DNA from: Armigeres subalbatus
Taxonomy: Eukaryota > Arthropoda > Insecta > Diptera > Culicidae
NCBI RefSeq assembly: GCF_024139115.2
Contig: NW_026942720.1
Span: 1-64,000 of the forward strand
Direction of reading: 5' to 3'
DNA length: 64,000 bases
Shown: positions 33,072 to 43,799 of the stretch, in pieces
How positions within the stretch are numbered: the first letter of the stretch is position 1
Layout: every line of letters starts with the position of its first letter
Notes under the pieces: model-generated
The model's database searches: none
What the model saw: the letters and a program-made list of their open reading frames with translations, nothing else
What the model was told of the DNA's origin: nothing
Translations under genes and position numbers: made by a program

Positions 33072-33807
33072 ACAAGTGAATAGTAAAAAAACAGCACGTC
33101 TTCTGTAAAGAAACTCCAAATTGCTAGGACTTGAAAATATCCGAAGTTTGAGGATATATCAGGAAAGCTCTATTTTTACAGGAATCGCAGGGACCCCTAC
33201 GTGTTACTGAAGAAATAGTGTGTGAATAGAATCGCAAGCTCTAAGTGATAATGTAAAATCTTGAAAGAGAAATTGACGAGCTTGTCGATTGCTTCAACGA
33301 ACTAGAAGTTCAAGTACAACGAGCTAGGCAGGGAAGAAGTTTCCAGAGGTGGAGGAAAGCACAACTCCCCAAGAATAAAGTGTGTGAAACGAAGGAAATT
33401 GAAGTGGTTCTTTGGCCGAACACACCAAAAGAGAGAGTTGTAACTCAAAAAATTACAAAATACGTTCACAGCACATACCCGAAGAAACCGTGAGCAAACG
33501 GTCAATAGTGCTATAGTGCTTGGGAACAGACAATTTTCTCTTCTTAGACAGTATTAGTGAAGTGAAAAGAAGTGTAAGCCAACTGGAATACTTTATTACT
33601 TGCGGCAGTTTGTAGGAAACATCTAGAAGTTGAAGGCCGTCAGCAATTTGGTGAGTAAAAAAAAAATTTTTTTCACTTTTGTCATACTTGCTATTTATTT
33701 TTCGACCGTGATCAAATGTTATAAGTACGATCTCGCAGAGACGTACTGTAACAAGGTGTATGAATAAATCTTCTGAGGAACGAGAATTCCCGGAAGAAGA
33801 TTCATCA
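33072..33807 (+). other. Leader or N-terminal gag remnant after the RTE insertion
   Basis: A frame without an obvious Met runs from about 33256 to 33493 (EREIDELVDCFNELEVQVQR, then basic and polar residues). It is the part of the BEL-like copy 2 that continues past the LINE, by position. I do not recognise the protein. An A/T tract and a GGTGAGT donor-like site follow at about 33650. Confidence 0.3.
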
Positions 33808-34103
33808 GTGTGAATTCTCGGAGGAGATTCACCAGTCCAGGAGGACAAGTTCTCGCCAAACAGAGGTGAGAGTGATCAGAGTATCACAAGGGAATCTTCG
33901 GAGAAGATTCAACAGTCCATTGGGACGCGAAGTGATCGGAAGGATCACAGTGTGAATTCTCGGAGGAGGTTCACCAGTCCAGGAGGACACGTTCTCGCCT
34001 AACAGAGGTGAGAGTGATCAGAGGATCACAAGGGAATCTTCGGATAAGATTCAACAGTCCATTGGGACGCAAGGTGATCGAAAGGATCACAGTGTGAATT
34101 CTC
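33808..34103 (+). repeat. Tandem repeat, about 142-bp unit, two copies plus a partial
   Basis: GTGTGAATTCTCGGAGGAG opens units at 33808 and 33950, and a partial at 34091. Each unit contains CACCAGTCCAGGAGGACA, AACAGAGGTGAGAGTGATCA and CAACAGTCCATTGGGACGC. The copies differ by a few substitutions. The third is cut by a LINE end. Confidence 0.88.
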
Positions 34104-34451
34104 GCACTGTGCCTCGGCGGTTGAAACTATTGAACACAAATTTTTCGACTGCCCAAGAGTGCGTGAAGCACACAGACAGTTTCAACAAAAACTATCACTG
34201 GCGTATGCAGCAAGGGCAGGGCAAAATTATAACGAATTAATTAGACCATCACTTGAAGGAATACCTTCCAGAACAAAACTAATAATATTGAAACATTTAG
34301 TTACCTATATTACCTTCATTGATAGTTGTAATGACAGGATAGATGTAGAAGAACTGAATTTTGCTTTTGAAGTCGTTGTTTTATTAATAATATGAATAAT
34401 TTTTACTAAACCAACTCGACAAATAAACGGAATTTTACAAAAAAAAAAAAA
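34104..34451 (+). mobile_element. 5'-truncated non-LTR retrotransposon end with poly(A)
   Basis: The open frame encodes VETIEHKFFDCPRVREAHRQ and ends LNFAFEVVVLLII-stop at 34395, a C-terminal H..C module of jockey/R1-type ORF2. A run of 12-13 A at 34439-34451 follows, as a retrotransposed tail. No target duplication could be recognised. Confidence 0.65.
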
Positions 34452-34699
34452 TGTTGCAATAACATTACCGTCAAACTTCTTGCTCATTTATTTTGGTAAC
34501 CTTCGTCACCAGCACATACGGAAATTGTATGCGATTGGCCGACTATGTATTGGAACTATGTATGTAGACCGAATTAAGTACCTCCCCCTAGAATAAGCTG
34601 TGTAGAGTTAAGCTTCTTAGGATAATCGTTACCAAATAAACATTCATTACATTTCACCACGCGAACCTGTATGGTTGCCTCTCCGTCAAACTCATCACA

Positions 34700-35553
34700 G
34701 CCAGTGTCGAAGATATTATAAGACTTTAGACAACTCAATAAGAAGATAGTTATAGCGGATAAATTTCCACTACCTAGTATAGACGATATTCTCGATAACC
34801 TAGGTAGAGCAAAATATTTCAGCATCTTAGACTCAATGTCTGGCTTTCATCAAGTTGAACTCGATGAACATTCAAAAAATTACACTGCCTTCTCCACATC
34901 ATCAGGGCATTTTGAATGCAACAGGTTACCGTTTAGTTTGAACATTTCACCAAACAGCTTCCAGAGAATGATGACAATTGCCCTCAGTGGATTGTCACTC
35001 GAGTGTCCATTCCTCAATATTGATGATATAATTGTAGTTGGATGCTCGATTAATCATTATCTAGCTAACATTGAAAAGGTTTTCGAAAGACAAATTGAAA
35101 CTAAATTCTTCTAAATGTAGTTTTTTCTGTGCTGATGATACTTATTTAGAACATCACATTTCTGAACACGGAATACAACCAGACAAAAGGAAACACTCTT
35201 CAATTCTAAATTATCCCGAGCCAAAATCAGCAGATGATGTAAGAAGATTTGGAGCGTTCTGTAATTATTATAGCCGTCTCATCCCTAATTTCGCTGAAAT
35301 TGCAGCCCCTTTAAACTCAAGCTACGCAAAAACTTAAAATTAGATTGGACAGAAAATTGTAAACAAGCATTCAAAACTCTCAAAAGTAAGCTAAAAACCA
35401 AATTTTGTTATTTCCTGATTTTAACAAAACAACGTTTATACTAAGCACAGATGCATCTAAAATAGCATGCGGTGCTGTCTTGTCCCAAAGAAACGGTTAT
35501 ATAGATTTACCAGTTGCTTACGCAAGTCGTAAATTTACAAAAGGCGTTTCATA
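34700..35553 (+). pseudogene. Reverse transcriptase/RNase H remnant of mdg1-like element
   Basis: Contains LDSMSGFHQVELDEHSKNYT, LPFSLNISPNSFQRMMTIAL and IDDIIVVGCS, closely matching element B's RT. RNase H codons follow (STDASKIACGAVLSQ, YASRKFTKG) before the I-clade LINE starts at 35556. Several frame breaks and an altered LPFS (usually LPFG) mark it as dead. It is plausibly the pol of the element whose leader is at 1-420. Confidence 0.72.
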
Positions 35554-35736
35554 ACTCCCGCGATCGTCATTGAGAACGGACGTAATTAATTACCCGCTTC
35601 TCAATCTAAGTAGTGCACCGCGAAGACAGCGATAAATCGAATTGAACCAACGCTCAAATTACAAACCACGTATCGGCCCATACACCGCGAGTGACGAGTG
35701 AACAGTGAAAATCGCATAGCTGACAAAAGTGTGACA

Positions 35737-37136
35737 ATGTGGACGCGCAGCGGGGGGTTGTTTCCCCCCGATCATGCCAATCAAAATAGGTATGTGATAT
35801 TGAAGAAAATAAATGGATCAATAACCGAGCACAGCATATTTCTCGTGACAAAGTCAATCGAGACATACTGCTGTTATGAAGATATTTGGCTAAACAGAAA
35901 AGACGGTTTGTTGACCGTAATTCTGAATGAGAAAAATGCAAGGAAATTAGTTGAAAACATGAAGGAATTGGCAGATGGAACACCGATCACCGTCAGCTGG
36001 GATACCAAACGGAATACGTCCCGCGCTGTCGTTGTCTGTCGGGAGCTCGCAATCGATACTGAAGACGATATAAAAACAAACCTAAGCACACAAGTGGGCT
36101 TATTCTACGAGTGGAGTGACGTGAGATTGCTCGAATGACGTGAGAAGAGTTGTAAGCCCCATTTGAATAACATGGTCACCTCACGTGAGAATTGCTAAAA
36201 TCGACTCACCTCGCGTCACTCGACTCGTAGAATAAACCCAAAGGTGTGACTGAAGTTAAACATATCAGCAGAATAAGCGACGATAAAAAAACGAAATTCA
36301 ACACCGGAGTCGTGATCCTCACGTTCTCCCAGCCTTCACCGCCAGAAAAACTGAAAATTGGATACCGCGTTTGCAGAACCGAAAAGTACTACCCCCGACC
36401 AACGCAATGCTACCGGTGATACGAGTACCAGCACATTAGTAAATTTTGCAAAAAAGAAGAACGCTGCCGAACATGCGGCGAAAAGGCACACCTGGAAGGT
36501 GATGAATGCTCGAAAGAAATAAAGTGCATAAACTGCGACGATAATCATATCTCGACCAGCAAGGCATGTCCAATTTTCAGGCAAGAGCAGCAAATAATAA
36601 AAATAAAACGGACAAAACAAAAGTTACAGGCGATCTCCAAACCATTGTCGAAAATGCAAGAAAACAGTGGGAAAAGGAGCTGGAGGAGAAAATGAGTTTT
36701 ATCTCGGAAAATGAAAGTTATTTCGGAACGAATGGAAGCGCTCAACGAAAAAGAAGCAAATATTAAAAACTGGTATAACTAGGTACCTCAAAGATAAAGA
36801 AAAGAATTTAAAGATCGCTGAAGAGAAAATACAAAAAGATATCGAAGAAATGAAAACGCACTGTGGCAAGCAAACAAACGAGCTGCAGAAAAAGGATGAA
36901 TTAATAGAAAAACTAACAAAAAACATTGAGCCGCAGACCCAGAAAACGATCACAACTAAAGACAAACATGGAAAAAAAAAATAAATGAACAAACCGATCG
37001 AATCATCTCCCGACAGAGAAACCAGAGAAGGCACACCAAGAAGGAAAAGCAACCGAATAAACAACAAAAACAACAACAAACAAAGAAAAACGGATTCCTC
37101 AGACATGGAAACAGAGGAATTGAACGACGATAACTG
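35737..37136 (+). pseudogene. I-clade LINE ORF1 (gag-like nucleic acid-binding protein)
   Basis: Starts MWTRSGGLFPPDHANQ, then an RRM-like stretch. After the MITE at 36095-36240 come zinc knuckles: one with its second cysteine now TGA (CYR-stop), then CRTCGEKAHLEGDEC and CINCDDNHISTSKAC. A lysine- and asparagine-rich tail ends at TGA 37134-37136 after further frame changes. It binds RNA in functional relatives. Confidence 0.72.
36095..36240. mobile_element. Palindromic MITE, TGGGCTTATTCTACGAGT ends (copy 2)
   Basis: 146 bp, flanked by AAG on both sides (36092-36094, 36241-36243), nearly the same as 22092-22238. It sits within the LINE ORF1. Its right end reads AAACCCA, a one-base change from copy 1. 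Confidence 0.82.
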
Positions 37137-37377
37137 ATAATAGCAACAATAAAATCAAATCTGAATAGCACCACGCTTATACAATGGAACTGTAACGGTA
37201 TACGGAGCAAACACGCAGAACTTCAACTACTAATAAGTGAACATCAGCCTCTTTTCCTGGCCATACAAGAAACCAGGACAAACCCCAAGACAGTTTTTAA
37301 TATAAAAGGATACAACTCGATATTTGAGCATCGACCATCTGGTCAAGGAGGGGTAGCTATGCTTATAAAGAAGCCCT

Positions 37378-37476
37378 AGCAGCACACATATTCCACATAG
37401 GTTATTGCAACTCATATGTGACCGGATTCAGTCACAACCAAGTTGCTGCAACCATTTTTTTCTGACTTGTGCTGCT
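37378..37476. mobile_element. Short MITE with AGCAGCACA ends
   Basis: 99 bp, starts AGCAGCACACATATTCC and ends ACTTGTGCTGCT. It interrupts the LINE endonuclease. Flanks are CCCT and CGGG with no clear duplication. Inner blocks GGTTATTGCAAC and AGTTGCTGCAACC are also roughly complementary. Confidence 0.65.
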
Positions 37477-38501
37477 CGGGAGGGAATCCCTTTCACCCCA
37501 GTACAAATACTAACAGACCTGGAAATCATCGCTATAGAGGTTAAACACCCTTCAAAATGACAATCGCATCAATATACATTCCGCCAAATATAACATTGGA
37601 TACTAAAGAATTTGACAAAGTGCTATGCACTTTACCGAAGCCACTAATAATGGCCGGTGACTTAAACGCTCACCACGCGCAATGGGATTTGAAACACCAA
37701 GATTCCAGAGGTAAAGAAATTATCAAAATAATAGAAAACCATGGATTATTAACGCTAAATGATTACCAAACACCCTTCAACCAAACCAAACACTTCACCA
37801 AAGAATCATCAGACAGCGCATACCCACTCACCTTCATTACTAAAAAGAATGCTGAAGTACAGCAGCCAATCAATTTCCAGAGATAGAAGACATATGCACC
37901 CAAGCCATAAATGAGAAAAACACGCAGAGCTTCTTTTCCTGGACATAGAAAAGGCATACGACAGAACCTGGCGCTATCTGATGCTAAAAAATCTGTCAAA
38001 AGCTGGCATAGGGGGCACATGGCTACCTTTTGCCAAAAATTTCTCGAAGAAAGACGTTTCAAAGTGCTTTTTCCAAAGTACAAATGCAAAAGGCATTTCT
38101 CCTCTGAACAAATTCAACATTATCAAACTATATGCAGACGACATCACCATCGCTGTAATCACAAGATGCGCCAGATGGACCCGCTTTAAGATACAAAAAA
38201 ATCCTAGACCGAATTAAAGACTGGTGCACTGAAACTTGATTCACCTTCTCTACTCAAAAGTCGTCAACAGAAAAAACTTCTAAAACAGCCTCCTGCCATA
38301 CTTGATAAAGATTTACACTAACAAAAAATACAAAACTGTTAGGAATATGGCTAGATCACAAACTCAACTTAAAACATCACATTCAAACGAAACGAGATGA
38401 ATGTAAACGAATATTAGCCCTGATGAAAAGTATAAGCAGCACAAATTTCGGAGCAGATTGAAGATCATTACTTTGGATACTAAACACCATGCTTGTTCCC
38501 A

Positions 38502-38742
38502 CACACTTAATTTTTTTTGCCGGGATCTCAGCAAAATGTTGAACTTTTACCGAGATTCGCACAGCCGTGCCCCAGCAAACATGTTTTTTGCCGAGATTTC
38601 TGTCAAAATTGCTGAAAATCAGCAAATATTTTGCCGAATATCAGCTAACAAACGTAATTTTTGCTGAAATATCAGTTTTTTATTTTGCTGGCGCACGGCT
38701 GTGCGGATTTTTGCCGAGCTGCAGAAATAAAAACTAAGTGTG
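38502..38742. mobile_element. Palindromic MITE with CACACTTA ends (copy 1)
   Basis: 241 bp, CACACTTAATTTTT to AAAAACTAAGTGTG, with internal complementary GCACAGCCGTGC and GCACGGCTGTGC. It is flanked by CA on both sides. It sits in the LINE ORF2 between the RT and RNase H regions. Confidence 0.72.
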
Positions 38743-39200
38743 CAGACTTATATACGGAGGCCCTATAATAAGCCGAGCTAAAGATACCGATCTCAACAGA
38801 CTGTGCCCCATATACCATCAAGGAATTCGAATAGCCACTGGGGCATTTCACTCCAGCCCAATTGAAAGTCTGTTAGCAGAAAGTGGACAACTTCCATTGG
38901 ATCTTAGAATATCTGAAGCACTTATCTTATATTGTACAAAACAAATGTGCCGCAAAGCTATCTCCCCAACCTGTACACTAGCAGAGCGATCAAACGAAAA
39001 ATCAGAGACCCTGAACATCCCACAGGTAAACGTTACCATAGGGCAATCAAATTACAACACCATCAAACAAATAAACGGAGTCAACATAACCACACTCAAT
39101 ACTCTAACACCCACCGAAAAAAGAATCCGTTTTCTCGAAGCATGCAAACTGAAATACCCCCACCACAAACACATATACACCGATGGATCAAAAACCAGAC

Positions 39201-40731
39201 AAGGAACGGGAAGCGGAATATACTCGAGTGGCAATGAAATTAGCATCAATCTTTTTTTTTTTTGAAGGTTTACTGGCGGGACTCTGAATAGAGTAGAAAC
39301 CTCTGCGCCAGGCCTTTGATGATCTCGTTGCATAATTTCTTTCAAAGCAGTTTGCCAGCCGTACACGGAACATGTCGTCCAAGAAGACGCTGTTGCAACT
39401 GAATCGGAGGGAATTACGTTCATGTTATATAGTCAATGAGTCTATTCGTAACAAACTTCGTAAGATTTCTTAAGTCAGTTTTGTCATTTTATTGTCAATG
39501 TCAAAAAATGTTGTCATTTTTTATGTAATGTAGATGTCTATTGTTATTATGGGTGGTCAAAATCTACCGAAGCAGTTTTTTCGACTCGCATGCTGCATGT
39601 TGCCCAATACTTCATCGAAAAAACTGAATCGAGAGTTTTTTATTAGACATAAGATAGTATTCAATCTTCGGTACATAAAAAAGACAAGCTTATTACTTTT
39701 GAAGCAATTCTCCAGCCGTACAAGGATCATGTTGTCCATATAGACACTGTTGAACTGGTTCAAAAGCTATTATATTTACGAGTTTGATTGATATCTATTC
39801 TTTCCGATTTTCTCAGTCTTAAGTATGTAGATTTATCTGCTTGATGTCATCTTGTCATTTTATTTCAAAAAATATAGGTGAATGAAGTTGTCTGTTTTAG
39901 TTAGTTAATGTTTTCTACGTAATTACATTCACGTATTTCATGAACCGTACAAGGATCATGTTGTCCACTGAGGTACTGTTATATTGATTCGAAAGATGTA
40001 AACATATTCAATATCCCTTAGTCATAGTTATGCAGAATGTTTCGTACAATGTCACTTCGTCTTACATGCCGTCCCGACATGTTGATGGGTTTAAATACAT
40101 TGTTTGAGACATATGCTTTAAAAAAAAGGAAAAAATTTCTTACCTTGACGATAGTAGTGTATTAGGTGCCTACTCATTTATACATAACCTGTGTTGTTTC
40201 TCAGGAATTACGATTCATTTTTGCCAGTTTTAGTCCAAGGCACATGGGAGTGGAAAATCCATTTAATTATTGTGGACCGCCTCTCAATTTTTTTCGTGTT
40301 GTTAAATATTTGATATATGAAAATAGAAAAGAGAAATCATGGATTAGTGGTATTCAAAGGTGATATTCTCACGACGGCCGTTCAGAATGGTTCGACGGGT
40401 GCAGATAAGATCATCAAAGTACGCGAGTAAGATTTATAATTTGTAAAATTTATAACAATTTCGTTTTAAACTACATATTATGCTGTTAATAAATTTCTTT
40501 TTACATACAATAAATTATAGACGAATGATCTTTCATCCCACCTTCTAGCGATCCTCACAAGCTTTATATTTCATTCAGGCACTTTTGAACGTCCATATCA
40601 AACTTGTTCTCGATAGAAATCTGCCTCGACCAACCTGGCAGAACGCGCCCATTCCCCTTTCTGAACCGAAGGGCAGGGAAGGAACGGGAAGCGGAATATA
40701 CTCGAGTGACCATGAAATTAGCATCAATCTT
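39201..40731 (-). mobile_element. Retroposed insert (39254-40678) between 53-bp direct repeats
   Basis: A 53-bp direct repeat, AAGGAACGGGAAGCGGAATA through TAGCATCAATCTT, occurs at 39201-39253 and 40679-40731 with 2-3 differences. The insert begins with a T11-12 run, i.e. a poly(A) tail on the minus strand, so it was probably inserted by a LINE machinery. It contains three decayed repeats of CCGTACAAGGATCATGTTGT-like text (39355, 39712, 39946). No ORF explains it. Confidence 0.65.
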
Positions 40732-40742
40732 CCTAAACATTT

Positions 40743-40897
40743 CTCGCTTAACTTTTCAAAAAGACCTAAGTAACATTTTTTTCATGAATTAATTTGAGTA
40801 CTGCAATCAAAAGCTTTCATGTTTTTCTGTTGATTGCGCTATTCAAATTGATTCATGAAAAAAATGTTACTTAGGACCTTTTGAAAAGTTAAGCGAG
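40743..40897. mobile_element. Hairpin MITE with CTCGCTTAACTTTTC arms
   Basis: 155 bp. The arms CTCGCTTAACTTTTCAAAA and its complement continue through CCTAAGTAACATTTTTTTCA / TGAAAAAAATGTTACTTAGG, leaving a short loop. ATTT flanks both ends (40739-40742, 40898-40901). The inner CCTAAGTAACATT matches the end of the 8454-10211 element (CCCAAGTAACATT). Confidence 0.75.
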
Positions 40898-41482
40898 ATT
40901 TATCCATCTTCAGCGCGGAAGCATACGCAATAAATAAAGCAATTGACCTCAACCCCACTGAAGTGACGGTCATATTCAGCGATTCTCAGTGTCCTCGCGG
41001 CAGTTAAAGGGCACAACTCTAACCACCCATGGATAGAAGATATCAAAAACAAAGTAAAACAAAACCCTGGCCGCATTCATGATCCCTACAGGTACCAGCT
41101 CATATCAACATAACTGGCAACGAAAAAGCCGACAAACTAACGAAACTTGTCACAGCAGCACAGACATCCGTTAATATTGAAACACCATACGATGATTACA
41201 AAAAGCTAGTTAAACCCCATACAAGACTAACATGGGAGAATGTCTGGCACAATAACCGCGGACACTTGAGAGAAATAAAATATGATACAAGCGAATGGTC
41301 AACATCCTTCTCGATGAATAGAGAAGAAAGCAAAGCTGTTACCCGATTCAGAATCGGTCACACTAGAATTACACATGGACATTACGCCCGCAAGGAAGCC
41401 GCACCCACCTGCTCAGCATGTGGCTCCCCAATTACAGTGAAGCACATCATTCTGGAAAAAAAATGTGGAAAAATGACCTCAA

Positions 41483-41606
41483 TTCGTCGAGCTGAGTCGA
41501 TCGGTATATAACACTATGGGTCTCCGGGCTTTCTATAAAAAGTTTGTTTTTGGAGCGATCATAAAGCCTTTACCGTATACTTAGTATACGAGAAAGGCAA
41601 AAATGT
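41483..41606 (+). repeat. Mosquito repeat end (TCGTCGAGCTGAGTCGAT type), copy 1
   Basis: TTCGTCGAGCTGAGTCGATC, GGTATATAACACTATGGGTC and TACGAGAAAGGCAAAA are shared in order with 60838-60960. Only the 3' half is present. It truncates the I-clade LINE. Confidence 0.72.
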
Positions 41607-42151
41607 GAAAAGAATCATTGATTAAGCGCAATTTCCCATTGCATCAAAATCAAAAAATCTTAAGTGAAAGTAATATGTACTGTGAAAAAGGTATAGTCTG
41701 GTTCAGATGTTAGCGATAATGGCACTCGTCATTTGGCGTTTGGAGTGTTAGAAAATGTGTTATAACCATCGCAGATAATCAGGAAGAGTGGGAAACGCAT
41801 AGATATAAAACTGAACACAGTCTTAACAAAATTTTCAATCTCATGATATAGTTATGGGAACAATTTTAGGCGCGAAGCATTATTGATGGAACTTAGTGCA
41901 TGTTCGAGTAATTAATTGAAAACTCCCTTGTGCACTAATTTGAATGCGTTCAAACAATACAAATCTGATACCTAGCTAGTTCTCGACCGAATTCACACAG
42001 CCTATTCACAATCCAACAGACTCTTATTGAAACTAGTTCAATGGTTATTTGCTAAAAAAAATATTATTGAACCTTCTGACTGTTCGAATTTGACATCGTG
42101 AAACCGTCTAAAACACGTTTTCCCAAGCTAACCTCAAAAACTTACCCGTCA
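41607..42151. other. Sequence downstream of disp; no feature recognised
   Basis: About 550 bp between the repeat end and the disp stop codon. No ORF or RNA gene is seen. On the minus strand it would hold the disp 3' untranslated region, but no clear AATAAA in the right place was found. Confidence 0.4.
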
Positions 42152-43613
42152 TTACCCATTCTTGAAATCCACGTCGTCGGGCAGAACCACCGTAATAGCA
42201 CTGGCCGTCGACGGACTGTGCTCTCGTGGTAGCGAGTACTTTTTCTTGAACGCCCGATCGAAATTGATTGGACGTGAAATGTCCAGATTGATTGGCTTGA
42301 TAATGGAATTCGAAGTAAGCGAATCAAGCTCGTGCGTTTCCGATCCCGCCAGTTCTCCCGCCGCCGAACTCGAGTTCGACAGCAACTGCTCGGAAACCGT
42401 GTTCTGATGCAAATGATTCGCCCTGCCTGAACCGTCCATCTGCGCTTTCCCGTTATCCCGCAGTGCACCCCGCAATTTCGGATACCGAAACTGCCCGAAA
42501 CCAAACTGCGGCCCGATTAGCCTGAGCAAACTCATCATGAAGAACGTCGCGTAGATCCAACTGATGGACATCACTATTACGAGAAATACCCCGATCTGAA
42601 TGTAAGCCAGCACATTGGACGGCAGCATCAGAGCTCCCGCAATGCCGGTAGTGATGGCTGCCATCGCCGTTGGGCCAATCATCCTAGCTAACGAGTACTG
42701 CGTCGACGATTTCCGATCGGTATCGGAGGACATGCGATAATTAACCCCATAGTGTAAACTAAAATCTACCGCTAATCCTATTGCCGTACTGACGGCTACA
42801 CTTTCCAGTACATTCAACTTCCAACCCAGCAGCACTAGAACGGCCACCGTCGTCAGAATCGTGAACGTAACTGTCACAATCGCGTACAAACTAATTAACA
42901 CATTCAATGTTACTAACAGCAAAACCAACAACGCTACACCCATGGCCATACAAATGGCCACCATCGTCCCTGTCGACAACGTGTCCTGCAGGTCGAAAAC
43001 TCCAGCTCACTTATAAACCATGCACTCCGCATCCCAGCTGGCGCATTCTCCAGCATTTTTCCTAGCCACTCTTCCACCGCCTGTACAAAAATGTCAATTT
43101 CCGAATACGACATCGTAAATACCTGATTGCTCTCGTACTCGATCACGACGGCTTTCACTTGCGGCAGCACGGTCGCGTTGACGAAGGACTGCCGCGCAAA
43201 CTTCGGCCCCGCCACTCCCGGAATGAAAAACTCCCGCGGCGTCTCGTACAAGCTTGATATCGACTCCGGTAGGCACTGGTCGAACACTTCCGGGGCGAAC
43301 GGAAACGGCGATGCCTCACAGCACGGTGTCCTGTCGATGTCGCCGAACGAATCATTGCACCGCCGGGACATCCAGTTGATGAAGTTCTCGATGAAACAGT
43401 TCGGCAGCAGCAGCCCGTAGCTCATCTGATAGAAGGTCTGGTTCTTGAGGCTTTTGCAGAACCCCAGCAGCCACTGTTGCGACTCAGGGCACTCATGTTG
43501 AAGCTTTCGTCGAAGTACAATGAGCCGCGTACTTCCGGATCGAGGAAATTGCCGCGATCGACTGGCTGCACGCCCCACACAAACCGCAACGGCAGCTTGA
43601 AGGTGTCCGTTGT
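42152..43613 (-). CDS. disp: dispatched, last coding exon
   Basis: Encodes the second extracellular domain ([49 protein letters not shown]) and the last six membrane helices. These include [20 protein letters not shown], the RND-type GxxxD motif of TM10, and [20 protein letters not shown]. The tail contains [18 protein letters not shown] and ends at TAA. The acceptor is TTCTTCCACAG at 43614. Two one-base deletions (GGG at 43487-43489; AAAA at 42996-42999, plus-strand coordinates) shift the frame and back; with both restored, length is exactly 488 codons. Dispatched exports lipidated Hedgehog from the producing cell membrane. Confidence 0.93.
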
Positions 43614-43799
43614 CTGTGGAAGAATGATACCAATGGTAGAGGACCAGTTCGAAACATTTAGAGACGTTCCGCTCGGTAGCTTTACAACCCCGGAAATAAC
43701 TCGCTGTCAGGCCATTTAGCCGAATGCCGTTTAGTCTTTTGACCGAGTGGGTCTTTTGACCAAATAGTTGAAAAAAATTCCTCAGATCGTGAATAGTAA

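Larger units (their letters stand above)
35556..41480 (+). mobile_element. I-clade LINE, interrupted by several insertions
   Basis: ORF1 (35737-37136) with zinc knuckles is followed by ORF2 with endonuclease, YADD reverse transcriptase and RNase H, which is the I-clade layout. It is broken by MITEs at 36095, 37378, 38502 and 40743, a retroposed insert at 39254-40678, internal deletion near 37.9 kb and a repeat end at 41483. Removing the inserts brings flanking coding sequence together. Confidence 0.8.
37150..41480 (+). pseudogene. I-clade LINE ORF2: endonuclease, reverse transcriptase, RNase H
   Basis: Endonuclease begins TLIQWNCNGIRSKHAELQ with LAIQETR, and later MAGDLNAHHAQWD. RT has LDIEKAYDRTWR and IIKLYADDITIAV (catalytic YADD). 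RNase H begins HIYTDGSKTRQGTGSGIYSS and resumes after 40898 with SAEAYAINKAIDL and VIFSDSQ. A C-terminal CSACGSPITVKHII module ends at the junction 41480. Many frame breaks; part of EN-RT (about 37880-37905) is deleted. Confidence 0.78.

Noticed and set aside
43614..43703. Extending the last disp exon to an acceptor at 43704
   Set aside because: GACAG at 43704 also keeps frame, but the acceptor at 43614 has a better pyrimidine tract and gives the expected spacing between FWFEK and FVWGVQ.
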